A stretch of DNA of 20,760 nt, taken from assembly GCA_026398835.1 (NCBI GenBank), contig JAPLSD010000598.1, positions 1-20,760 of the forward strand. Reading direction: 5' to 3'. The notes under the pieces are model-generated. The model was given only the letters and a program-made list of their open reading frames with translations. It had not been told where the DNA came from and ran no database searches. Positions 10,837 through 19,012 of this stretch are shown here, piece by piece. Each line of letters starts with the position of its first letter. Position 1 is the stretch's first letter. Origin of the DNA: Pseudomonas sp. GTDB taxonomy: Bacteria > Pseudomonadota > Gammaproteobacteria > Pseudomonadales > Pseudomonadaceae. A program made the translations under genes and the position numbers.

Positions 10837-10985
10837 TTCAACGATCCTGGTCTTTGATTTGCAGCCAGAAACCTGGCCAGCGTGCGCGGTAATAGTCGAC
10901 CGAAAAGCAGGAGCATCCCGACCGTACCGCCAGCACCCGAACGTTGTCGCATGCTGTAAAAATTCACTTACTCCAGACACGCCAA

Positions 10986-11005
10986 CGCGGGAGCAAGCTC
11001 CCGCG
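10986..11005. repeat. REP-like palindrome after dnaK
   Basis: Perfect 9-bp arms cgcgggagc / gctcccgcg around AA. The GCGGGAGC-AA-GCTCCCGC type is a familiar intergenic REP-style hairpin of fluorescent pseudomonads. It starts 58 nt past the dnaK stop and could stabilise the dnaK 3' end or reduce read-through into dnaJ. There is no U-run. Confidence 0.65.
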
Positions 11006-11062
11006 CGGCGACATCCTACCAGTCACCGCTTAATCGCAGTCAACCGGCCGACCAAAGTTAAC

Positions 11063-12979
11063 TTACTTGTGGTCTTTGACTTCTTCAAACTCAGCGTCGA
11101 CAACGTCGTCAGCCTTTTCAGCCGATTCAGCTGGCTTGGCCGCCGCGTCTGCCGGATTGCCTTGCTCGGCGTACATTTTCTGAGCGACTGGAGCAGACAG
11201 CTTGGACAGCTCTTCAACCTTGGCTTCAATGGCAGCCTTGTCGTCGCCTTTAACAGCGGCCTCAAGTGCAACCAGAGCAGCTTCGATCGCGGTCTTCTCT
11301 TCAGCAGTCACTTTATCGCCAGCGTCTGCGATCATTTTGCGAGTCGAGTGAACCAGCGCATCACCCTGGTTACGGGCAGTGGCCAGCTCTTCGAACTTGC
11401 GATCTTCGTCAGCGTTGACTTCAGCATCGCGAATCATCTGCTGAATTTCTTCCTCGGACAGACCGGAGTTGGCCTTGATCACGATCGACTGAGTCTTGCC
11501 GGTAGCCTTGTCTTTGGCGCCCACGTGCAGGATGCCGTTGGCATCGATGTCGAAGGTCACTTCAATTTGCGGCACGCCACGTGGAGCCGGTGGAATCTCG
11601 GCCAGGTCGAACTTGCCCAAAGACTTGTTCTGCACGGCTTGCTTACGCTCACCTTGCAGTACGTGAATAGTCACTGCGCCCTGGTTGTCATCGGCAGTCG
11701 AGAACACTTGGGATTTCTTGGTAGGAATCGTGGTGTTTTTCTCGATCAGCGCAGTCATCACGCCGCCCATGGTTTCGATACCCAGAGTCAGCGGGCTGAC
11801 GTCGAGCAGCAGAACGTCTTTCACATCACCAGCCAAGACCGCACCCTGGATAGCAGCACCCATGGCTACAGCTTCGTCCGGGTTAACGTCTTTACGAGCT
11901 TCTTTACCGAAGAACTCAGTTACCAGCTTCTGAACCAGTGGCATACGGGTCTGACCACCGACCAAAATTACGTCGTTGATCGCGCCAACGTCGATACCAG
12001 AATCTTTGAGTGCAATACGGCAAGGCTCGATAGTGCGCTGAACGAGGTCTTCAACCAGCGCTTCCAGCTTGGCGCGAGAAATTTTCACGTTCAAGTGCTT
12101 AGGACCGGTCGCATCTGCAGTGATGTACGGCAGGTTGACGTCAGTCTGCAGGCTGGAGGACAGCTCGATCTTGGCCTTTTCAGCAGCTTCTTTCAGGCGT
12201 TGCATTGCCAGCGGGTCACCCTTGAGGTTCATGCCGCTTTCTTTCTTGAATTCGTCAACGAGGTAGTCGATCAGACGAATGTCGAAGTCTTCACCGCCAA
12301 GGAAAGTGTCACCATTGGTGGACAGCACTTCGAACTGGTGCTCGCCATCAACTTCAGCAATTTCGATCACGGATACGTCGAAAGTACCGCCGCCCAGGTC
12401 ATAAACGATCACGGTGTGATCGCCCTTGGCTTTGTCCATACCGTAAGCCAGAGCGGCTGCAGTCGGTTCGTTGATGATACGTTTTACGTCCAGACCCGCG
12501 ATGCGGCCGGCGTCCTTGGTAGCCTGACGCTGACTGTCGTTGAAGTAGGCCGGAACGGTGATCACCGCTTCGGTCACGGTCTCACCGAGGTAGTCTTCGG
12601 CGGTCTTCTTCATTTTCTTCAGGATTTCAGCCGAAATCTGAGGAGGAGACATTTTCTGGCCGTTAACTTCAACCCATGCGTCGCCGTTGTCAGCCTTGAC
12701 GATCTTGTAAGGGACCATCTGAATGTCTTTCTGTACGACTTCTTCTTCGAAACGACGACCGATCAAACGCTTCACCGCATACAGGGTGTTGTGCGGATTG
12801 GTCACAGCCTGACGCTTGGCCGATTGGCCAACCAGGATTTCACCGTCGTTGGCATAGGCAATGATCGAAGGAGTGGTACGCGCGCCTTCGGCGTTTTCGA
12901 TGACTTTAGCTTTGCCGTTTTCAAGAACGGAGACACAGGAGTTAGTGGTCCCCAGGTCGATACCGATAATTTTGCCCAT
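11063..12979 (-). CDS. dnaK: Chaperone protein DnaK (Hsp70)
   Basis: A 638-residue ATP-driven chaperone working with DnaJ and GrpE in folding, disaggregation and control of the heat-shock response. Seen: phosphate loop [12 protein letters not shown] (5-16), second phosphate motif [17 protein letters not shown] (about 193-209), the hydrophobic interdomain linker [15 protein letters not shown] (about 385-400), and the substrate-binding domain followed by a helical lid. It ends in an acidic tail with [11 protein letters not shown], typical of proteobacterial DnaK. The ATG follows GGGAG at 7-nt spacing. It lies 83 bp after grpE; a sigma-32-type promoter overlaps the grpE stop, so dnaK has its own heat-shock start in addition to read-through from grpE. 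Confidence 0.99.
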   Translation of the reverse strand: MGKIIGIDLGTTNSCVSVLENGKAKVIENAEGARTTPSIIAYANDGEILVGQSAKRQAVTNPHNTLYAVKRLIGRRFEEEVVQKDIQMVPYKIVKADNGDAWVEVNGQKMSPPQISAEILKKMKKTAEDYLGETVTEAVITVPAYFNDSQRQATKDAGRIAGLDVKRIINEPTAAALAYGMDKAKGDHTVIVYDLGGGTFDVSVIEIAEVDGEHQFEVLSTNGDTFLGGEDFDIRLIDYLVDEFKKESGMNLKGDPLAMQRLKEAAEKAKIELSSSLQTDVNLPYITADATGPKHLNVKISRAKLEALVEDLVQRTIEPCRIALKDSGIDVGAINDVILVGGQTRMPLVQKLVTEFFGKEARKDVNPDEAVAMGAAIQGAVLAGDVKDVLLLDVSPLTLGIETMGGVMTALIEKNTTIPTKKSQVFSTADDNQGAVTIHVLQGERKQAVQNKSLGKFDLAEIPPAPRGVPQIEVTFDIDANGILHVGAKDKATGKTQSIVIKANSGLSEEEIQQMIRDAEVNADEDRKFEELATARNQGDALVHSTRKMIADAGDKVTAEEKTAIEAALVALEAAVKGDDKAAIEAKVEELSKLSAPVAQKMYAEQGNPADAAAKPAESAEKADDVVDAEFEEVKDHK

Positions 12980-13058
12980 GTTAACTCTCCCTAAACTTTG
13001 GATTTGGTTGCCGCAGCAGTGGTGGCTAACTGCGGTAGCACTTAAACACTTGACTTCT

Positions 13059-13086
13059 AAATGGGGGCCTTGCGGCTAATTTCAAG
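13059..13086 (-). promoter_or_regulatory. Sigma-32 (heat-shock) promoter for dnaK
   Basis: Minus strand CTTGAAA (13080-13086) then 13 bp then CCCCATTT (13059-13066). This matches the RpoH consensus CTTGAAA-N11-16-CCCCATNT at every defined position. The -35 contains the grpE stop codon (gcTTGAaa), so the promoter is embedded in the end of grpE. Predicted start is near 13050, leaving a leader of about 70 nt before dnaK. Confidence 0.85.
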
Positions 13087-13648
13087 CTTGCTCGTCAATC
13101 GAAGGCGAAACCGCTGCAGGTGCCTTGCTGACCACGACCATGGCCGGACGCAGCAAGCGACCATGGAGCTGATAACCCTTTTGAAACACCTTGAGCACGC
13201 TGTTTGGCTCAACGTCGGCGCTTTCCTGCATGGCCATCGCCTGGTGCTGCGAGGCATTGAAGGGTTCACCTTCAGGATCGATCGCCTCCAGCTGATAACG
13301 TTTCAGGGTGTCCTGGAACATTTTCAGGGTCAGCTCGATCCCTTCACGCATCGGGCGGATGCTTTCGTCGTCCGGGTTGGACAACTCCAGGCCACGCTCC
13401 AGACTGTCGATGATCGGCAGCAGATCGCTGGCAAATTTTTCCAGCGCGAACTTGTGGGCTTTTTCTACGTCCTGCTCGGCACGACGGCGGACGTTTTGCA
13501 GATCGGCCGCAACACGCAAAGCCTGATCATGGGCGCCTGCCAGTTGCTCTTCGAGCAGTTGCACACGAGCCACCAGGTCATCACCCGAAGCCTCGGGAGC
13601 CTGATCGGCGTCTAGATTTTGCGTATCCAGCGTCTGTTCGTCAGCCAT
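13082..13648 (-). CDS. grpE: Nucleotide exchange factor GrpE
   Basis: A 188-residue dimeric exchange factor that releases ADP from DnaK and acts as a thermosensor in the cycle. Seen: an acidic disordered N-terminus (about 1-25), the long paired helix (about 26-90) with [19 protein letters not shown] and the SLERGL segment, and the C-terminal beta wing ending with [16 protein letters not shown]. The ATG follows a near-perfect AAGGAG at 6-nt spacing. It is the first gene of the grpE-dnaK-dnaJ-dapB series and lies divergent from recN across 251 bp. A strong sigma-32-type promoter lies 53 nt upstream. Confidence 0.98.
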   Translation of the reverse strand: MADEQTLDTQNLDADQAPEASGDDLVARVQLLEEQLAGAHDQALRVAADLQNVRRRAEQDVEKAHKFALEKFASDLLPIIDSLERGLELSNPDDESIRPMREGIELTLKMFQDTLKRYQLEAIDPEGEPFNASQHQAMAMQESADVEPNSVLKVFQKGYQLHGRLLRPAMVVVSKAPAAVSPSIDEQA

Positions 13649-13701
13649 AGATTTCTCCTTTCAATTTCGTCCGCGAGCTCGACTCGCGCTTCTGCCCCGG
13701 T

Positions 13702-13731
13702 ATATGGGGTCGCAATTTTCAGGTTCAAGGG
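13702..13731 (-). promoter_or_regulatory. Sigma-32 (heat-shock) promoter for grpE
   Basis: Minus strand CCCTTGAA (13724-13731), 14-bp spacer, CCCCATAT (13702-13709). Both boxes fit the RpoH consensus closely. Predicted start is near 13694, about 45 nt before grpE. Confidence 0.88.
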
Positions 13732-13838
13732 CTGGCAGAGCGGCAAAAACCATTAACCCTTCAAAACACCCGGGCATCATCATTCCTGGACGAGCTAAAA
13801 AATATCTCTACTCAAGCAAATCGAGCTAAGGGAAGGCA

Positions 13839-13868
13839 TTGTCAGCCAGAAACAAAACACTGTATAAA
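13839..13868 (+). promoter_or_regulatory. Sigma-70 promoter for recN
   Basis: TTGTCA (13839-13844), 18-bp spacer, TATAAA (13863-13868): five of six matches at both boxes. Predicted start near 13875, about 25 nt before the recN ATG. The -10 lies inside the LexA box. Confidence 0.75.
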
Positions 13869-13875
13869 TAACCAG
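13860..13875. promoter_or_regulatory. lexA box: LexA (SOS) box at recN
   Basis: CTGTATAAATAACCAG has the CTG-N10-CAG form of the gamma-proteobacterial SOS box with an AT-rich core. It covers the recN -10 and start, so bound LexA would block polymerase. RecN is a classical SOS gene. Confidence 0.85.
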
Positions 13876-13899
13876 ACCTAAAGCCTGGGAGCGGCCTCT

Positions 13900-15573
13900 A
13901 TGCTGGTGCACCTGTCTGTACATAACTACGCCATTGTTGAACATCTCGATCTGGAGCTGGATCGCGGGATGAGCGTAATCACAGGCGAAACCGGCGCCGG
14001 CAAGTCGATCATGCTCGACGCTCTGGGCCTGACCCTCGGTGATCGCGCCGACAGCGGCGTAGTTCGCCCGGGCGCGGACAAGGCCGATATTCTGGCCACC
14101 TTCGATCTGGTGGACATTCCAGAAGCCAGCGCCTGGCTGGCCGAGCGCGACCTTGACAACGAGGGCCCGTGCATTCTGCGCAGGGTAATCACTGCCGAGG
14201 GACGCTCACGTGGCTATATCAACGGCACCCCCTGCCCGCTCGGTGACCTCAAAGCCCTCGGCGAGCTGCTGATCGACATTCACAGCCAGCACGAACATCA
14301 GTCCCTGCTGAAAACCGATACCCATCGCCGCCTGCTCGACGAATATGCTGGCGCCACTGACCTGGCCCGCCAGGTACAACTCGCCGCCCAGCGCTGGCGC
14401 CAGACCCGCCAAGAGTTGGAGCATCTTTCCAACTCCGGCGATGAGCAGCGCGCTCGACATCAACTGCTCAGCTACCAACTCGAAGAACTGGAAAACCTCG
14501 GCCTTGGCGATAATGAACTGGAGCAGCTGGAACAAGAGCACAAAAACCTGACCAACGCCGAAACCCTGCTGGGCATTTGCCGACAAGTTGTCGAGCAGTG
14601 CAGCGAAAGCGACTCAGGAAATGTCCTTAATGCCCTGACGGCGAGCCTCAACCGCCTATCGAGCGTGAACAATTCCGCAGGCGCCTTGGGCGAAGCCACC
14701 AATTTGCTGACGAGCGCGCAGATTCAGGTTGAAGAAGCCGTTGGCGAACTGAATCGGTTTCTCGATCACTTTGACGCCGACCCGGCACGCCTTCAGCAAC
14801 TCGAGGAACGCCTCGATGCGATATACACACTGGCCCGCAAACACCGTATCCAACCCACCGAAGTCGCGGATATGCAGCAAAAGCTGCTGGATGAAGTCGA
14901 AACGCTGAACGCCAATGACGAATCCATTGAGCGACTGGGCGACGAGCTGGCTTCATTCGCTCGGCATTATCAGGAGAAGGCCAGGGAGCTGAGCGATTTG
15001 CGCTACCAAGCGGCGAGCAGCCTGGCCAGTGCCGTCGAAGTGGAAATCCAGCGTCTTGGTATGCCCGGCGGGCGCTTCACCATTGAGCTTCGTCCCAACA
15101 CCAGCAATGAACTGCTGCCCAATGGCCTGGAACAAGTGGAACTGCTGGTCAGCGCCAACCCCGGACAACCACTCAAAGCGCTGGCCAAAGTGGCGTCAGG
15201 CGGTGAGCTTTCACGGATCAGCCTGGCAATACAGGTGATTACTGCGCAAACCTCTCGCGTGCCAACGCTGGTATTCGACGAAGTGGACGTAGGCATCGGC
15301 GGACCGACCGCCGAGATTGTTGGTCAATTGCTGCGACGGCTGGGCGAACGCGGACAGGTCCTGACAGTTACCCACTTGCCGCAAGTGGCCGCCCAAGGCC
15401 ATCAACACCTTTTCGTGCACAAAGTACGCGGCAGCGATGCCACCCACACAGCTGTATCCAAGCTGGGTAAAACCGAACGGGTCGAGGAAGTGGCGCGCAT
15501 GCTGGGCGGCATCGATCTCACCAAGGAATCCTTGGCGCACGCTAAAAAGATGGTTGTCACCGCCAAAATCTAA
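13900..15573 (+). CDS. recN: DNA repair protein RecN (SMC-like ATPase)
   Basis: A 557-residue SMC-family protein of double-strand break repair that holds or bridges DNA ends and sister chromatids in support of RecA. Seen: Walker A GETGAGKS at 29-36; a central coiled-coil region (about 155-370, with many Leu/Glu/Gln heptads such as LEELENLGLGDNELEQLEQE); the ABC signature VASGGELSR at 431-439; and Walker B LVFDEVD at 457-463, followed by the D-loop GIGG. The N-terminus MLVHLSVHNYAIVE is typical. GGGAG lies 8 nt before the ATG. Expression should be damage-induced through the LexA box. Length matches E. coli RecN (about 553). It converges on fur across a terminator. Confidence 0.98.
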   Translation: MLVHLSVHNYAIVEHLDLELDRGMSVITGETGAGKSIMLDALGLTLGDRADSGVVRPGADKADILATFDLVDIPEASAWLAERDLDNEGPCILRRVITAEGRSRGYINGTPCPLGDLKALGELLIDIHSQHEHQSLLKTDTHRRLLDEYAGATDLARQVQLAAQRWRQTRQELEHLSNSGDEQRARHQLLSYQLEELENLGLGDNELEQLEQEHKNLTNAETLLGICRQVVEQCSESDSGNVLNALTASLNRLSSVNNSAGALGEATNLLTSAQIQVEEAVGELNRFLDHFDADPARLQQLEERLDAIYTLARKHRIQPTEVADMQQKLLDEVETLNANDESIERLGDELASFARHYQEKARELSDLRYQAASSLASAVEVEIQRLGMPGGRFTIELRPNTSNELLPNGLEQVELLVSANPGQPLKALAKVASGGELSRISLAIQVITAQTSRVPTLVFDEVDVGIGGPTAEIVGQLLRRLGERGQVLTVTHLPQVAAQGHQHLFVHKVRGSDATHTAVSKLGKTERVEEVARMLGGIDLTKESLAHAKKMVVTAKI

Positions 15574-15587
15574 GGCGGCAGAAAGCA

Positions 15588-15613
15588 CGAAGGCGACCCT
15601 AGGGTCGCCTTCG
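15588..15613. terminator. Bidirectional terminator between recN and fur
   Basis: Perfect 12-bp arms cgaaggcgaccc / gggtcgccttcg around TA, 12 nt past the recN stop and about 30 nt past the fur stop on the other strand. A modest T-rich stretch (atcgttt) follows on the plus side and TGCTTTCT on the minus side. Its place between two convergent genes supports use by both. Confidence 0.8.
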
Positions 15614-15642
15614 ATCGTTTCGCGGTTCCCCGCGCGACATGC

Positions 15643-16047
15643 TTACTTTTTCTTGCGTACGTACAACACCAAATTGTGATCCACCATCTCGAAGCCATGC
15701 TTCTCAACGATCGCCTTTTGAAGCTTCTCGATCTCTTCGTCGAAGAATTCGATTACTTCGCTGGTCTCAACGTTGACCATATGGTCGTGATGCTTGCCGT
15801 CATCCAGCTCGAATACCGCGTGACCGCCGTCGAAATTATGACGGACCACCAGTCCAGCTGCTTCGAACTGAGTCAGAACACGGTAAACCGTGGCCAGACC
15901 AACATCCTCGCCAGCTTCCATCAGCGCCTTGTAAACATCTTCGGCGCTCATGTGTCGCTGCTCGGCGGAATCGAGCATTTGTAGAATTTTGACCCGTGGA
16001 AGGGTCACTTTAAGGCCGGCTTTACGTAGTTCGCTATTTTCAACCAT
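15643..16047 (-). CDS. fur: Ferric uptake regulator Fur
   Basis: A 134-residue Fe(II)-dependent repressor of siderophore and iron-uptake genes. Seen: the winged-helix DNA-binding domain with the recognition helix LATVYRVLTQFEAAGL (51-66), then the metal-binding dimer domain. Ligands match P. aeruginosa Fur: H32, E80, H89 and E100 for one site; H86, D88, E107 and H124 for the other; it ends LVLYVRKKK. The protein contains no cysteine at all, so it lacks the CXXC structural zinc site of E. coli Fur. The ATG at 16047 gives MVENSELRKAGLK; the longer open frame upstream is not conserved sequence. GAGAAAG lies upstream. It is divergent from bamE with overlapping promoters. Confidence 0.98.
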   Translation of the reverse strand: MVENSELRKAGLKVTLPRVKILQMLDSAEQRHMSAEDVYKALMEAGEDVGLATVYRVLTQFEAAGLVVRHNFDGGHAVFELDDGKHHDHMVNVETSEVIEFFDEEIEKLQKAIVEKHGFEMVDHNLVLYVRKKK

Positions 16048-16071
16048 GGTCAGCTTTCTCGCGGATGCTGC

Positions 16072-16100
16072 TTCGCAGCTTCTCTTAATGCGGGTATGAT
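16072..16100 (+). promoter_or_regulatory. Candidate sigma-70 promoter for bamE
   Basis: TTCGCA (16072-16077; four of six), 17-bp spacer, TATGAT (16095-16100; five of six). Predicted start is near 16107, about 39 nt before bamE. Its -10 overlaps the candidate fur -10 on the other strand. Confidence 0.5.
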
Positions 16101-16124
16101 CGGGGTTTACGTTGTCCCAGCCAA
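16096..16124 (-). promoter_or_regulatory. Candidate sigma-70 promoter for fur
   Basis: Minus strand TTGGCT (16119-16124), 17-bp spacer, GATCAT (16096-16101); four of six matches each. It shares its -10 bases with the divergent bamE promoter, so the two would compete for polymerase. I saw no clear Fur box here. Confidence 0.45.
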
Positions 16125-16145
16125 GATAGTGGAAGTCGCCCACCG

Positions 16146-16679
16146 ATGCAAAACACCAAGCTCCTGCTAACCAGTTTCACCCTCGTGGGACTGCTCGCAC
16201 TCGCCGGTTGTTCATTCCCCGGGGTTTACAAAATCGACATCCAGCAGGGCAATGTCGTCACGCAGGACATGATAGACCAGTTACGCCCGGGAATGACCCG
16301 CCGGCAAGTACGGTTTATCATGGGCAACCCTCTGCTGACCGACACGTTCCACGCCGATCGCTGGGATTACTTATATAGCCTGCAACCAGGCGGCGGTGAA
16401 CGCCAACAGGAACGTATCAGCATTATCTTCAATTCCAATGACCAACTCGTCAGCCTGTCGGGTGATTTCATGCCTGGCGTAAGCCGTGACGAAGCCATTC
16501 TTGGCAAGGACAACGGCACCAAGGTGACTGCTCCTGCACCTGCGGAAAACGTCGAGAAACCAAAACCAGAGAAACCGGTCAAGCCGGGCTCGCTGCTGGA
16601 TAAGATCCAAAAGGAAGTGGACCAGGTAGAAACCACTCCGGTCCCGACTCCAGAACCACTGGGAACCTCGCCGCAATAA
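16146..16679 (+). CDS. bamE: Outer-membrane assembly lipoprotein BamE (OmlA/SmpA)
   Basis: A lipoprotein subunit of the BAM complex that inserts beta-barrel proteins into the outer membrane. Seen: signal peptide 1-21 ending in the lipobox LALAGC with lipidated C22, then the SmpA/OmlA domain (about 25-110) with [34 protein letters not shown] and the closing [12 protein letters not shown] Pro/Lys/Glu-rich tail (about 124-177) is absent from the 113-residue E. coli protein but usual in Pseudomonas OmlA. Residue after the lipid Cys is Ser, not Asp, consistent with outer-membrane sorting. Divergent from fur, as in P. aeruginosa. The ribosome site GGAAG is 10 nt from ATG, rather far. A strong terminator follows. 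Confidence 0.96.
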   Translation: MQNTKLLLTSFTLVGLLALAGCSFPGVYKIDIQQGNVVTQDMIDQLRPGMTRRQVRFIMGNPLLTDTFHADRWDYLYSLQPGGGERQQERISIIFNSNDQLVSLSGDFMPGVSRDEAILGKDNGTKVTAPAPAENVEKPKPEKPVKPGSLLDKIQKEVDQVETTPVPTPEPLGTSPQ

Positions 16680-16690
16680 TTTGCGACACA

Positions 16691-16721
16691 ACAAAAAGCC
16701 CGGCATGTCCGGGCTTTTTGT
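16691..16721. terminator. Bidirectional Rho-independent terminator after bamE
   Basis: Perfect 13-bp arms acaaaaagcccgg / ccgggctttttgt around CATGT, with the U-run in the stem on both strands. It serves convergent bamE and rnfH. Confidence 0.92.
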
Positions 16722-16741
16722 TGCCTGCTATTTAGTAAGGG

Positions 16742-17056
16742 CTATTGATCCCGTGCTTTGGCTTGCGCGGCTTTAGCTGCGCGCAATCGACGGACTTCTT
16801 TGGGATCAGCCAGAAGCGGACGATAAACCTCTATTCGATCCCCCGCCTGCACCACACGACTGCCTGGATCAGTCACCACTTTGCCAAAAATCCCCAGCGT
16901 ACAATTCATCAGATCCAGCTCGGGAAACTGTGCACCGATCCCCGAACGCAGCAGGGTCGCCAGCAACGTAGAGCCCGCCGGCACCGCGAGCTTGAGTAAC
17001 ACCTGACGATCAACAGCGGCATACACCACTTCGACCTCAATCAATGACTCAACCAT
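16742..17056 (-). CDS. rnfH: RnfH-family ubiquitin-like protein (UPF0125, RatB)
   Basis: A 104-residue small beta-grasp protein. Family features seen: EVEVVYAAVDRQVLLKLAVPAGSTL at the start (about 5-29), then the conserved GIFGKVV and the closing GDRIEVYRPL, with a Lys/Arg/Ala-rich tail. Its function is not settled; the family is named from rnf operons and is paired with ratA in E. coli. The ATG at 17056 overlaps the ratA stop by 8 nt, so translation is probably coupled; the local ribosome site is weak. Last gene of the symporter-ratA-rnfH operon. Confidence 0.9.
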   Translation of the reverse strand: MVESLIEVEVVYAAVDRQVLLKLAVPAGSTLLATLLRSGIGAQFPELDLMNCTLGIFGKVVTDPGSRVVQAGDRIEVYRPLLADPKEVRRLRAAKAAQAKARDQ

Positions 17057-17483
17057 GCAGCTGCTTGGCGCGCTGACAGAACGCATCGACCAGGGTATTG
17101 GCGGCTTGGTTGAACAACGGCCCCAAGGTTGCCCGGACAATCGGGCCGGCATAGTCAAAGGCCAGATCAAGACTGATCTTGCAGGCCTTTTCCCCCAACG
17201 GCTTGAATACCCAGACCCCGTGCAACTGATTGAACGGGCCTTCTTCCAGGTTCATTTCAATCGAATGCCCCGGGACCAGGGTGTTGCTCGTTACGAAATG
17301 CTGACTGAGCCCGCCTTTGGCAACGGCAAGGCTGGCGCGCATGTGCTCGTCACTGGCCTCCAGAACCTCGGCTGAAGAGCACCAAGGCAAAAACTCCGGG
17401 TAACGCGCGACATCATTGACCAAGTCATAGAGCGCTTGCGCCGGATAAGGCAGCAGGGCCGAGCGTTGAATATGGGTCGTCAT
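17049..17483 (-). CDS. ratA: RatA / Coq10-type START-domain protein
   Basis: A 144-residue single-domain polyketide-cyclase/START-like protein. Seen: N-terminal HIQRSALLPYPAQALYDLVN (about 4-23), YPEFLPWC (about 28-35), central FVTSNTLVPGHSIEMNLEEG, and a C-terminal helix ending VDAFCQRAKQLHG. E. coli RatA was described as a toxin blocking 70S formation; the family is also related to Coq10, which binds ubiquinone. The native role here is open. The ATG at 17483 gives MTTHIQRS, 7 nt after the symporter stop, with GGAAG about 10 nt upstream. It overlaps rnfH by 8 nt. In P. aeruginosa this gene lies next to smpB; here the symporter stands between them. Confidence 0.93.
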   Translation of the reverse strand: MTTHIQRSALLPYPAQALYDLVNDVARYPEFLPWCSSAEVLEASDEHMRASLAVAKGGLSQHFVTSNTLVPGHSIEMNLEEGPFNQLHGVWVFKPLGEKACKISLDLAFDYAGPIVRATLGPLFNQAANTLVDAFCQRAKQLHG

Positions 17484-17490
17484 GTAAGCG

Positions 17491-18894
17491 TCACTTCCAC
17501 AGCTGGGCGGCAAACACTACGAGAATGCCGATTGGCGCCACATAGCGCATCAAAAACAAGGTCAGAGCGAACAGAAACGGACTGCGGATCGACAGCTCAT
17601 CACGTACAGCGTCGCGCCCCATCACCCAACCTGCAAACACCACAAAACACAAACCACCTAGGGGCAGCATGATGCGCGAGGTGAAGAAATCAATCACCCC
17701 AAAGAAGTCCAGACCGCTTGCCGCACCCCATTGATAGAGATGAAAACCCGCGCCATCGTTCACGAAAAATTTGGCCTGCTGCCAGATATTGAAGGAGAAC
17801 ACAGTCCCCAATCCAACGAACCAGCAGGTAAACGCCAGCCAGAAAGTCACCCAGCCGCGGCGGATTTTAGTCCGTTCAACCAGGTACGCCACCATCGGCT
17901 CCAGCAGGGAAATCGCCGAACTCCAGGCCGCGATTGCTACCAGGATGAAGAAAACAACACCCATCAGTTGGCCGAACGCCACGTTACCAAAAGCGAATGG
18001 CAGGCTGACGAACATTAACCCGGGCCCCTCGCTCGGGTTCAGACCTGCAGCGAACACAATCGGAAACAAGGCCAGACCTGCCAGCAACGAGACAAAGGTA
18101 TCCAGTAGCGCCACGCCAACAATTGTCCCTGAGATCGACGAGTTCTTCGGCATATAAGCGCCATAGATCATGATCGAGCCGACACCGACGCTCAGCGAGA
18201 AAAACGCATGACCCATGGCAGGCAGCAAGCCATCGAGCAACTTGTCCGGGTGGAAGTCGAACATGAAATGCACGCCCTCCATGAAGTGCCCTGTGGTCAG
18301 GCTGTAGCCCAACAGGATCACCATCATCACGAACAGCAGCGGCATCATGATCCGCAAGCTGCGCTCAAGCCCCGCGACCACACCTTTGGCGATCACCACT
18401 GCCGAAAGCAGCATGAAAATCGTGTGCCAAAGTGTCAGGCGCCAAGGATCGGCAATCACCCCGCCAAAATACGCACCAACCTGGTCCGCTGCGACACCCT
18501 GAAAGTCGCCACGCCCCATATCGATGATGTAATCCAGCGACCAGCCGCCGACCACACTATAGAAGGACAGAATCAGCAACGCCGTGATCATCCCGGCAAA
18601 AGCGCCCCAGGACCACTTTCCAGAATGCCCTGCCTCTAGCGCCAGCGCCTTCAAGGCGTTGGCCGGGCTTTGCCGGGCGCGTCGACCGATCAGGGTTTCG
18701 GCCAGCATCACTGGCACGCCGATCAGTGCGATACAGGCCAGGAACACCAATACGAACGCGCCGCCGCCATAGACGCCGACCATGTAGGGGAATTTCCAGA
18801 TACTACCCAAACCCACAGCCGAGCCGGTCGCAGCGAGTATAAAGACCCAGCGGCTAGCCCATCCGCCGTGGACAGAAACCTTGTCTGTCGACAT
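17491..18894 (-). CDS. Sodium-dependent transporter, neurotransmitter:sodium symporter family
   Basis: A 467-residue inner-membrane symporter with the LeuT fold, about twelve membrane segments, probably importing an amino acid or related solute with Na+. Seen: the TM1 signature [16 protein letters not shown] (22-37), the GGG motif that opens TM2, the TM6 stretch [21 protein letters not shown], and a short cytosolic end. In TM1 the residue equal to LeuT N27 (a sodium ligand) is Ser31, and WKFP replaces the usual WRFP. The substrate cannot be read from sequence. ATG 18894 gives [16 protein letters not shown]; an upstream extension is unlikely. The ribosome site is weak (GGGCG). Followed 7 nt later by ratA; divergent from smpB. 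Confidence 0.92.
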   Translation of the reverse strand: MSTDKVSVHGGWASRWVFILAATGSAVGLGSIWKFPYMVGVYGGGAFVLVFLACIALIGVPVMLAETLIGRRARQSPANALKALALEAGHSGKWSWGAFAGMITALLILSFYSVVGGWSLDYIIDMGRGDFQGVAADQVGAYFGGVIADPWRLTLWHTIFMLLSAVVIAKGVVAGLERSLRIMMPLLFVMMVILLGYSLTTGHFMEGVHFMFDFHPDKLLDGLLPAMGHAFFSLSVGVGSIMIYGAYMPKNSSISGTIVGVALLDTFVSLLAGLALFPIVFAAGLNPSEGPGLMFVSLPFAFGNVAFGQLMGVVFFILVAIAAWSSAISLLEPMVAYLVERTKIRRGWVTFWLAFTCWFVGLGTVFSFNIWQQAKFFVNDGAGFHLYQWGAASGLDFFGVIDFFTSRIMLPLGGLCFVVFAGWVMGRDAVRDELSIRSPFLFALTLFLMRYVAPIGILVVFAAQLWK

Positions 18895-18929
18895 CGTTAA
18901 CACGCCCAACCGATCAAAAAAGAGGGCGC

Positions 18930-18958
18930 ATTGTCCGGGATTCAATCAACGTGCTCAA
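18930..18958 (-). promoter_or_regulatory. Candidate sigma-70 promoter for the symporter-ratA-rnfH operon
   Basis: Minus strand TTGAGC (18953-18958), 17-bp spacer, GACAAT (18930-18935); four of six matches at each box. Predicted start near 18923, about 28 nt before the symporter ATG. Confidence 0.45.
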
Positions 18959-18997
18959 GCACGCAGCTTCACCGTAGCCGACAAGCGTGCAACTCCC

Positions 18998-19003
18998 TAT
19001 AAT
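18998..19003 (+). promoter_or_regulatory. Consensus -10 (TATAAT) immediately before smpB
   Basis: A perfect TATAAT ends 9 nt before the smpB ATG. Transcription would begin at about 19010-19012, leaving almost no 5' leader. The -35 region (TAGCCG at 17-bp spacing) is poor. Confidence 0.6.
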
Positions 19004-19012
19004 GCCGCCCCT

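Larger units (their letters stand above)
10742..11062. other. 321-bp dnaK-dnaJ intergenic region
   Basis: No convincing coding region. It holds a REP-like hairpin near the dnaK end (10986-11005) and a candidate sigma-70 promoter nearer dnaJ (10808-10836). I saw no sigma-32-type CCCCAT element. The rest shows no structure I can interpret. Confidence 0.7.

Noticed and set aside
10799..12994. Plus-strand open frame of 731 codons opposite dnaK
   Set aside because: Same reasoning: an antisense shadow of dnaK with low-complexity composition and no ribosome site or domain.
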